Made by a program: the position numbers and the translations under genes | Part shown: in pieces, positions 56,295 to 64,000 of the stretch | Layout of the letters: each line of letters begins with the position of its first letter | Position numbering within the stretch: the first letter of the stretch is position 1 | Origin: Tetrapyrgos nigripes | Taxonomy: Eukaryota; Basidiomycota; Agaricomycetes; Agaricales; Campanellaceae | NCBI GenBank assembly: GCA_013368315.1 | Contig: JAACJM010000264.1 | Span: 42,821-106,820, forward strand | Reading direction: 5' to 3' | Length of the DNA stretch: 64,000 nucleotides | The notes under the pieces: model-generated | Told to the model about the DNA's origin: nothing | Databases searched by the model: none | Seen by the model: the letters and a program-made list of their open reading frames with translations, nothing else

Positions 56295-57775
56295 TTATTG
56301 GGACAGTGTAGTACGTGTAAAACTCACTTTGCTGAACTGAGCCGTGTAGACAAACCAGTAATCCAATGTAATGACAACACCAAAGAAAGGCTGAGTGATC
56401 GTTAGGTGATGGTAGATCACAGCTCCAACAAGCAGAGACAGGTACAATTGATTTTGAGCCTGTTGTAGAGCATAGGTCTTCCATTCCAACGCAAACAGTG
56501 GAATCCAAAGCTCCTGCTCAGGCCGGTTGCGCACGCTGGAAAAAATTGCCTTGAGAAAATCTTGGGTCTTTGGGTTGACATTGTTTAGACGGAGTATACT
56601 CCAGAAGAAGACATCCGGTTTGAAGCAGTCTCCCGCTGGGAATGATAGACCTTCGATAGGCTTGAGTGCTAGAAATTGTTTCTCAGCAAAGGCCCGACTG
56701 GTTGCTGTCAGCATGACATAGAATCATCAATGATTCAACTTACCTATAGTTTCCTTCTCCCAAATGTATTCCGACAATGTCCCGAATTGCCACATCAACA
56801 TCAAGCCTCATCTCCCCTTCATCCATCTTGTCATGCCATCTTGCAGTATGGCTGTACACTTCCATAGCTTTGATAAATGATATTTGTTCACTGTGGCGGA
56901 ATGGTCTAGAGAAGTTCTCTTGAGGGGCTTTCTTCTTCCAATAATACTCGAGGATGTAAGCATACGCAGTCGAGGTAGGTATATCAGGAATATCGCCAAA
57001 TTGTTCAAAAAATTCACTAGTGAGGCCATACTGTGTCGCGAGTACAAAGTTTCTGAGTTGCGGCTCCCCCAAACTGAATCCGCCCCCCTCCTCCCCAGAA
57101 CTGGTGCTGCCTTCCTCCTCAGAATTGGGCTTGCCCCAGGTCCCGTTGAGGTGCTTCACCTGATCTGCGATTTTGAACTGTCGGTCAGGTGTCATTTGAG
57201 CAAGAGCGGGAGAAATTGAGTTGTTGAGGTGTTGGTCCAACACCTAAAGCCTGTTAGTACTTATAAATAAAGCGCAAAGAAATTATCTACAACATACCTT
57301 CAAAGCTGTGTACCGAGGCCACTTCTCCCAAATTAGGGTATTTGTCCGATGAACATTGACCTTGACCTTGAGCTTCCCCAAGTATTCCTCAAAATGCTCT
57401 GAACTATTCGCTATCCTACAAATTACTTTGAGCATGAAGAGAAGAAGAGAAGATAGGGACCAACCGGTCTACTTACAGACTCCATGCATCTCCCATTATG
57501 AGAATGTCCCCGGATGCTGGTTCTCCACGCTTGCCTTTGCGGGACGTCTGCTGCTTGGGAAGCCCATGGTTGTGCCTTTGTTCTTCAAGTAGCTCATCAG
57601 TGCTGGATGATGTGTCGGCTCGGATGGAGGAGGATTGACTCGTCGTTGTCGTGTGTTCTTCATAGCTACTCCCATCATCAGTCTCTTGATCAGCGCTCTC
57701 TTGATCACTCGGCTCCTCTTGATCACTCGGTTGGCCTGTCGACATTGGACTGCCTGGCTTTGCGACAAATGACAT
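56295..57775 (-). CDS. Uncharacterised Agaricomycete membrane protein, family member A
   Basis: Four exons on the minus strand, 57775-57477, 57415-57298, 57243-56744 and 56697-56295, total 439 codons plus stop with matching phases. The N terminus is Ser/Asp/Glu-rich (DQEEPSDQESADQETDDGSS). The middle is helical (HFEEYLGKLKVKVNVHR, LRNFVLATQYGLTSEFFEQF, WHDKMDEGEMRLDVDVAIRD). It ends in two hydrophobic segments (NQLYLSLLVGAVIYHHL, FFGVVITLDYWFVY). The last residues may instead be an intron, since AAA|GTGAGT occurs where member B has TTC|GTGAGT, and a longer C terminus could follow. The same arrangement recurs in member B at 59714-62472, so this is a local gene family. No known domain; function unknown. 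Unit 2 of the ~80-bp repeat lies 160 bp upstream of the ATG. Confidence 0.6.
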
Positions 57776-57935
57776 TGGAGCTGCTGTTCTCTGTCAGTAT
57801 TAGGCAACGAGAAAATGTGGACGCCGTGAGCGTAAGATTGGAGTAGAAGGAGGGGAGTTAGAAATGAATGACGGTGACGCACATGTGGTTTAGACAAAAG
57901 CGTTGACAAAACGCTAGCAGGCCCTGGGTTCCACA

Positions 57936-58016
57936 GATAGAAGCGGATTCTAACTGTACCAAAGAACGAAACAAATTCGTCCCCGAATCGTGTCGCACCG
58001 AAACGTATTCGAATGC
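57936..58016 (+). repeat. ~80-bp dispersed repeat, unit 2
   Basis: GATAGAAGCGGATTCTAACT ... GAATGC, in the same orientation as unit 1; also has two CGAAACnnATTCG cores. Confidence 0.85.
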
Positions 58017-58330
58017 CAATGAGATGGAGGGGGTGGGAGTGAGAGCCAAGACGACAATTGACCAAGTTACATAAGGAATATAATAAGTGCGCCTAATTAG
58101 ACGGTAGACCGCCTTGATCGATAGCCGAAAAACGAGCCTCAGGATGGTGTAATCAGCTCGAACGCATAAATTCAGTTACAGTACCTCAATGCTATGGGTC
58201 TCTAAGCTCTAAGAGTGGACAAGATACTACTACAAAGTGTTTATAAACTACAATGTTTCATATCGTAATGAAGAGCCCACGTAGCCTTGAAACGCGGTCA
58301 CAATCTCCCATTGCGATCCTGCTTTACACT

Positions 58331-58415
58331 GCCGTTGTTGTCGTTGTCGTTGTCTGTTGTTGTCATCGTTGTCGTTGTCTGTTGTCGTTGTCGTCATCGT
58401 TGTCGTCATCGTCCT
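58331..58415 (+). repeat. (GTTGTC)n-type minisatellite
   Basis: Hexamer GTTGTC with GTCATC variants, about 14 units. On the minus strand it would encode Asp/Asn/Thr runs, possibly a further exon of the gene at 58493-59305. Confidence 0.85.
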
Positions 58416-58492
58416 GCATTGAGAATCCCCTGTTACAATAACTGTTTATCCCCAAGGAACACAAATGCGTCGTATAGTAAAGACTTACAAAT

Positions 58493-59305
58493 TCACAGCA
58501 GTGGGAGACGGACCATCAACTGTTGTAGGCGAAGCATTCTCTGTTGGGATAACAGTATTCTCTGTCGAGGACGAATCATTGTCCTCTGATGAGGATGAAT
58601 CATTCTCCTCTGATGAGGACGAATCACTCTCTGCTGAACGAGTGGGGCGAACAATGAAGTTTCGAGACTGGATCCTGACAGTAGGCATGGGTACAACAAT
58701 TCTACCATGTTTGGTGATGGCGACAATGTCAGGTAGCTGAAAACGAATATCTGGAAGTAGAACATTGTACGCCAGTCGTTTAGTGAAGTGATTAACACTT
58801 GCGTCGCGTGCACGAACGAGGACACTAGATTCGGGGGAGACCGTGACCACGTCAGAATCCCATGAGGGACGGGCAACGAAGCCACAGGAGGGATCAGTTG
58901 GTATAACGGAAGAGTGTGGGATGTTGTCTGCGTCCTTTTCAAGCTCATCACGCGGACTTCCTCCTTCAGGTGTGCTGGCTCTGGGTATAGATTGGTCAGG
59001 ACGCCGCGAGTGACGGGGAGCGACATCGCCGGGATGTTGTCTGCGGCTTGGTCAGGACGCTGTGAGTGACGGGGAGCGACGTCGCTGGGGATGTTATCTG
59101 CGGCCGGCCGATCTTGTCCTTCAAGCTCATCATAAGAGCTTCCTCCTTCACATGTGCTGGCTGCATGCACCTGTACCTCGGTTCCATTGAGGCCGCTCCC
59201 TCCTTTTCCTCCAGATGGCTCACCACCAGGGAGAACTGGGGGTATAGATGCTGTGGGTGCAGATGCAATTGACAAAGGGTCCTGGATGTTGGATTGAGAC
59301 AGCAT
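58493..59305 (-). pseudogene. Ser/Pro/acid-rich protein gene, family-associated, one frameshift
   Basis: ATG 59305 begins MLSQSNIQDPLSIASAPTAS and continues with Gly/Ser-rich sequence to a tandem repeat (AADNIPSDVAPRHSQRPDQ, twice). The second repeat copy has lost one G of a G run (about 59033), which shifts the frame. In the restored frame the reading continues PRASTPEGGSPRDELEKD, SGFVARPSW-like sequence, VVTVSPESSVLVRARDASVN, VVPMPTVRIQSRNFIVRP and an acidic tail with repeated DSSSSEEN/DSSSSEDN. It ends at a donor-like TTTG|GTAAGT near 58490, so a further exon is likely. No known domain. The frameshift lies in a homopolymer and could be an assembly error. Confidence 0.5.
58991..59103 (+). 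repeat. Tandem duplication of ~56 bp
   Basis: TTGGTCAGGACGCCGCGAGT ... TGTCTGCGGC at 58991-59046 is repeated at 59047-59103 with a few changes, including one base more. Confidence 0.88.
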
Positions 59306-59512
59306 AGGTGGAGGATGAGATGTCTGAAATAGAGCGTCAAGTGGCTACGGTGGTTAGACGTAGCAGCTTTAAAACGTACCCTTAAGAAATTTACGTTGTT
59401 TAACAGTTGGGATTAAGTGAGTAAGCGATACAAGCGAGATACAAGTACAAGGAACGATGGCGTTCGAGGATAATGCCTGTGTTGTCATGTGATTCTAGAT
59501 CCGGCCCTACGC

Positions 59513-59634
59513 GCTTTGTAGGGAGGATGTGCCGGAAGGGGTTTTGTGATCAGAGGAGCGCATTCTTTAACCGGTTGCTCAGAAGGTGAGTTGTTGAAGA
59601 GGCGAACTCTACAACAAGGCGGATTGACAGACGA
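59513..59634 (-). repeat. Direct repeat A (5' end of a family gene, orphaned)
   Basis: 122 bp nearly identical to 62421-62544, in the same orientation. On the minus strand it contains an ATG at 59563 and the reading MRSSDHKTPSGTSS, the N terminus of member B, plus 70 bp of 5' flank. It then runs into unrelated DNA, so it is the broken-off start of another family member. Confidence 0.8.
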
Positions 59635-59713
59635 GTCTATGTGGAATGACAAAATAAATACAGATGTGTAAAGGAGGGATATTCTAGAGGTGTGAAGAGT
59701 CTATAACGACTAA

Positions 59714-62472
59714 TCACGGGAAAATAGAAAAGAGACCGTTATAGAACCCAAAAGTACGACAAGAGTACAATGAATAAATGCCTAAGAGAACCACAGTACA
59801 GCAGATCAAGCTCCAAGAGTCCTTAAGAATAATGGGATTGTTACTATCGGGAAAAGGGGAATTGTCTGACTCGTCCTCCTCTTTTACATTTGGAGTGTCC
59901 CCATCAACAGCCCCATCAACAGCGGGGTCCAGGAAGACGGGGACGGTGGAACTGGAAGCGACGACAGTGTCTTCTAACTCGACGCCATAGGATTTAGAGT
60001 TAGGGAAGCTGTCACTGGCCACAGTGTCATCTTTCTCGGCGTCAGGGGATGATTTGGAGTTGGGGAAGGCGTCATCGGTGAGAAAGGTATTGTCATTGTC
60101 ATTGTGGGAGGGAGAATCGTCTGGGACAACATGGCGGGATGTTTGGCGGGATGTTTCATGTACCCAGTCTACTATTCGGTCGCTTGCAAGAGAATCGTCT
60201 GAGCTATCAGCGAGAGCTATTTCATTTTGCTCGTGATCGGCTTTGACATGGTCGACTTCGACTGGATCGGCTGGCTGATAAGGCAAATCTGGAGTCAATG
60301 ATATCAGATGAGCTCAAAACTGATTTACCTGAAATTTTACCTGACTTCATCCAGGGCCTTTTAATATCCCTATCTTTCAAATTCTCCAACACCCAGTCCA
60401 GTGCAGAAGTTTTGTTTTGAGAATCTTGTATGTGTTTCCAAACATGGTTATTGAACCATCGGGCATGTGCATCCAGAGTGGAGACATAGTTGAAATAATT
60501 AACAGGATCAACCAGAGGTCCCCACTCATGGACCCTCTGGATTGCAAACCACAGGTTGCCGTCATCTTTCTATAGTATCCATCAGTGACTGGCTAAAAGA
60601 CCTGGCATATATAGAGACTCACGAATTGAGCACGAGCCACAAAGAGCGCGGATATGTGCATACTGGTAGCAAGACCATAGAGCGGATACAGTATGTTGAG
60701 GCATGCATAGACGGCGGCACCACTGAGGAGACCGGCACAAACCTGGTTCTTAGTGACCTCAAATTGGGCTACACGGAACTCCTGGACCAAGGCAGGAATG
60801 TCGAGGTTATGCCCGCGCAATGGCTTCGGAATTCGTTCTTTAAGCGTAGTCCAGTCCAGAAGAGTCGTTATATAAACCAACTGTTCTTGTGTAAGCGTTG
60901 GCCCAATGGAAAGACTGATTATGACATATTGATCGGCTCTGGAGTATTCGCTCAGCCCAAGGTCCTTAGAGCTGTTAACTACTGGTCGAACGAGACGCTC
61001 CGCAAATAGTTGAACTCTGGAATGTGTTAGTGGTAGGGTCACAATGTAGTGATGGAAGCACTCACGGTAGTCCATGTGATGTCCAAATGTCCTCTACGAC
61101 GTTATCCAGAGGACGCCTGAACGAAGACTCTAGGGTAGAAGGCCGGGTTGTTTGCGGGCCAGATCCATGATTTCGTCACACCTCAACGGGTAATCACCAG
61201 CAGGCTCCACTTGTGCTCTTAAATCGGCAAGAGTCATCCATGTGCGTGTTAACTTGGAGAAGACCGCGAGATAAGAATATCGTAAGATCTTCTCCGAAGG
61301 AGAGGGCAGAGCGCGAAACAAATTCCGGTGATGCATGCTAAGCGATTCACAGCAGATGTGGAAGATGAAGGGTTTGACATGGTGTGTCAATGTCAGGTCA
61401 ACAGCGATGCGCGTGGCGAAGACTTTGGAAACCGCGGCATGATGGGCAAGCTGCTTGGACGCATCTCGGCGGGTTTGATGCCACCCGGATTCAGTCAAAG
61501 TTTCAGTTAGTTCTGCAACTTCTTTCTTCTCCTTTTCCGGGAACGTGTCAAAGACCTTGTCCAAGTCCTGGCCGCCCTCATCTTCAATTGTCTGAAAGGA
61601 AAATTAGGTCAAGAAGATGAAAACACGCTTTGGAAACGCACCTTAAATATACGGAGAAGATTGTAGCTGCAGCATATTTGCTGTGACTCCAAGAAGTTAT
61701 CCCAATCGAGCACCTGTTGAATAGCCAGAATGGGTATATGAAGAAAGCTTGGGACGTGGTCTGTTCCGTCTGCCGCTTCCACGCTGGCGAGATAGGCACG
61801 GAACTGGTTCTCTGTTCGCCGCGAATCTGGCGCATGCTAGTAAGCTTCAGCGTAAACGAGTCAATGAGACAGACATACGTTGATAAGGATGATGTTTCGT
61901 TCGTGTTTCCGGATGCCGGTGTTCTCTTCGCCGATACATCGGTACCCAGCATTTCAGCTGATCCCGATAGTGCAAACGTCAAGTTTTGAAGACTGCCGCT
62001 TATACGACGCATGTCATCGTAGTCGTCGCTGTCCGTAGGGGTATTATTGCTATTGCCCATTTTGGAACGTTTGGTGGGAGACTGCTCTTTATGACTGCGA
62101 GATTGGTCTTTTCGGGGAGAAATAGAACCTGTCCGGGATGACGAAGGTGTTGAAACCAGGTGGTAGGATGATTTGGTTACAGTCTGTGACCTAGTTTTAG
62201 GGTCCGTGACGATCGGACGACCACGGTAGGTCTGTTGGTCTTCCTTGGAAGGGGAAGGTCTCTGAGGTGAAGTTCGCTTTAGAGGGGAGAGTGGGCGAGG
62301 TGAACCACTTTGCTGGGAAGTGGAAGATGCAGAGAAGAGGGGGGAACGTCTACGTAGACGGTTCGCTTTGTAGGGGAACGACCTCGAGGGAACGACTGTC
62401 CTTGGAAGATGAGCGACGTCGCTTTGTAGGGGAGGATGTGCCGGAAGGGGTTTTGTGATCAGAGGAGCGCAT
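59714..62472 (-). pseudogene. Uncharacterised family member B, full-length but frame-broken
   Basis: The minus-strand reading starts at ATG 62472 with a Ser/Pro/Lys-rich tail bearing repeated SPxK/R motifs (SSPTKRRRSS, RSPTKRT, LSPLKRTSPQRPSPSK, SPRKDQS, SPTKRSK). It continues through MGNSNNTPTDSDDYDD at 62060. Later exons match member A in order: IILIN/ILIMG at the exon 1 end, IQQVLDWDNFLESQQ, DKVFDTFPEKEKKEVAELTE, PLDNVVEDIWTSHGL, KNQVCAGLLSGAAVYACLNI. Beyond that come LWFAIQRVHEWGPLVDPVNY, HARWFNNHVWKHIQDSQN and an acidic tail (59714-60290) ending in a hydrophobic segment (LICCTVVLLGIYSLYSC). Frames change near 62380, 61930 and 61150 without fitting introns, so this copy is probably decaying. 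Function unknown; it may be membrane-attached. Confidence 0.5.
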
Positions 62473-62544
62473 CCTTTAACCGGTTGCTCAGAAGGTGAGT
62501 TTGTTGAAGAGGCGAACTCTACAACAAGGCGGATTGACAGACGA
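62421..62544 (-). repeat. Direct repeat B (5' end of family member B)
   Basis: Partner of 59513-59634. Includes the start codon of member B and about 70 bp of its promoter. Confidence 0.85.
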
Positions 62545-62709
62545 ACTGTACCATAAAGAGTCGTGCGTTTGTCGTGTGTTTCGGGAATATGGTATTACAA
62601 TACAATCTTTCAATTAGCCAAGAGCGCGGCCAATGCATGAGAGTTTTTCCCACCAATAGTCAAAAACACAATAGCCCCCATTCCGCCCCATTGTCGTACG
62701 TGCCACCAG

Positions 62710-62789
62710 GCATCCGAATCCGTTTCGGTGCTTTCTACAGGACGAATGCGTTTCGTTCTGGTGCAGCTAGAATGCGGTTCTACCTGCAC
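62710..62789 (-). repeat. ~80-bp dispersed repeat, unit 3 (reverse orientation)
   Basis: Its reverse complement gives GCATTCTAGCTGCACCAGAA, then CGAAACGCATTCGTCC and GCACCGAAACGGATTCGGATG, aligned over the full unit with units 1 and 2. It lies between the divergent starts of member B (62472, minus) and the next plus-strand gene (63193). Confidence 0.85.
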
Positions 62790-63192
62790 TTCACGTCCTA
62801 CAGTCTGGTCGACTCTGACTATTCCCCCAGATATAGTTCGGCTCATCTGGTCGCATAAGTCGCTCTTCAGATGCTTGGAGAGCATTCGTGAAGTACAAGG
62901 TATCTTCCACTCGAATCCTTACTCCTGGCACAGGCTAATGGGATTATCTCCTTCCATGTTATTCCAACCACGGAAATGGGATCATCTCTCCTTCCAGGCT
63001 TCCAATCACGGAATACAAATGTATACGCTTAGATGGGAAGAAGGATTCGGACGGGAAAACATAAAGGGAGGGAGAACAAGAATTAGGGAGAACTAGGCTC
63101 CTGGTTTCCAAGGCAAACATGCCTACGACTTTATTGTTCTGATGCTTTTTAATACCAATGATTCACAATTTCTGCAGCATTCTCACTTCGCC

Positions 63193-64000
63193 ATGTTCTC
63201 CTCTCTTACCAGGGGTTTCAGAGGATTTTCCGTATCCCCAGGTCCTGATGTGTGTGAGGTCTTTCTTTGTACCACGGACATCTGTTGACTGTTTTGCAGG
63301 TTGTTTCCGGTGACTCGACTCAAGAAACCTCTCGTAATGTCAGTACCCGTTCAGCAACAGCATTTCCTCAGCTGAAAAGTTTTCAGGCAAACTCGTCGCT
63401 TCCCTCTGAACTCCTCGACGGAATGGGTTCTCTCAAGCTACAGGAGGAGTTGTTGGTGAGTCCCAGTCACACCACAGCCTTGTCATAGACTTAACGTCGT
63501 ATAGTCTCACTCGTCGCACTCGTCGCTACCAGCTGAGGGTATGGGAACCCTCAATATGGCTATGGGAGCCCTCAACATTGAGGATGACAATGCCATGCCG
63601 GGATCTTTCTCGCCAAGGATAATGAATTCAGCTGTACGCCCAGTTCTTGTTTCATCCTCAGCGTCGGTCTAATCTATTGCGATAATGCCTCAGAATGATC
63701 AGACGTCAAGCAGTAGCCGGTTCGACGACGATTTGGTGACTCTTCTCACTGCAGCGACCATTACCGCGACTCCTGCGGACGGATCCTCGCACAACAAATT
63801 ATTCTCTTCATCGTGCGAAGCCTACCAGCAGGCCAGCACTTCCTCCCGTACCTATCGCCCCTTAGAGATGTCTGATGTCGTCGAGGGTCTGCAGGCTGCC
63901 GTTGCTGCACGCAGCCCTGTCTCCTCCCGTCTCGGCGACCCGGCGTCGTTTGGTTCAACTGCTGTGTATTTGCCTCGACGACCGTCAAATCAATCTCCAG
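63193..64000 (+). CDS. Ser-rich protein of unknown function, 3' end outside window
   Basis: Exons 63193-63258, 63300-63455, 63505-63633 and 63694 onward, with 41-, 49- and 60-nt GT-AG introns that all keep phase 0. The third intron contains a CTAAT branch-type sequence and removes an otherwise in-frame TAA. The protein begins MFSSLTRGFRGFSVSPG, then has repeated short helices (ELLDGMGSLKLQEELL, GMGTLNMAMGALNIED) and a Ser/Ala-rich region (RFDDDLVTLLTAATITATP, EMSDVVEGLQAAVAARS) still open at base 64000. No signal peptide or membrane segment. No known domain; composition suggests a regulatory or scaffold protein. Confidence 0.6.

Noticed and set aside
62267..62458. 63-codon plus-strand Arg/Gly-rich reading
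   Set aside because: Antisense to the SPxK/R-rich tail of family member B.

Overview
The window reads as genomic DNA of a filamentous basidiomycete, most likely an Agaricomycete. The reasons are: genes split by many 45-180 nt GT-AG introns; a three-domain fungal laccase with all four copper-binding motifs; a DUF6534-type membrane protein; a fungal kinase-like gene with an HNDLEPxN catalytic loop; and chromodomain Ty3/gypsy retrotransposons. No rRNA, tRNA or CRISPR array could be supported. Assignments rest on motif reading and hand translation only. Most intergenic DNA is decayed transposon.

Layout. 1-5.3 kb: a Ty1/copia remnant with its 3' LTR, a broken Hsp70 gene, and an unrecognised multi-exon gene relic. 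8.2-17.4 kb: an 8.06-kb gypsy chromovirus (paired 519/518-bp LTRs, frameshifted gag, intact 1344-codon pol, and an extra Cys/His- and Trp-rich ORF with its own TATA box) sits inside a gene relic resembling the Agaricomycete DUF6698 family. 19-22.6 kb: a 2.77-kb element with ~85-bp inverted repeats and a degraded solo LTR. 25.2-26.5 kb: a three-exon single-pass membrane protein on the minus strand. 28-29.3 kb: a Tc1-like element nested in a hAT-like element that has a perfect 8-bp target duplication. 29.5-34.6 kb: a duplicated Cys-rich secreted-protein gene (one intact copy, one frameshifted, one 3' fragment) around a kinase-like gene.

34.6-44 kb is the best genic stretch: an ERMP1-type M28 metallopeptidase (15 exons, 909 aa), a laccase (13 exons, 527 aa), and a DUF6534 membrane protein (7 exons, 323 aa, minus strand). 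All three keep frame across every modelled splice, which supports the models. 44.5-49 kb holds a truncated DUF6534 paralogue and a hAT-like element full of TTGCTTGA motifs. 49-51.4 kb carries a possible Sld3 relic and a T5orf172/GIY-YIG-like gene. 56-62.5 kb is a minus-strand family of related, uncharacterised proteins with Ser/Pro- or acid-rich tails, with an ~80-bp repeat recurring upstream of gene starts. A Ser-rich plus-strand gene runs off the right end.

I see no operon-like logic. The laccase (extracellular phenol oxidation) and the M28 protease (secretory or vacuolar membranes) are ordinary fungal genes. The accessory features worth attention are the third ORF of the chromovirus, the nested transposons, the duplicated secreted protein, and the shared upstream repeat in the 55-63 kb family.
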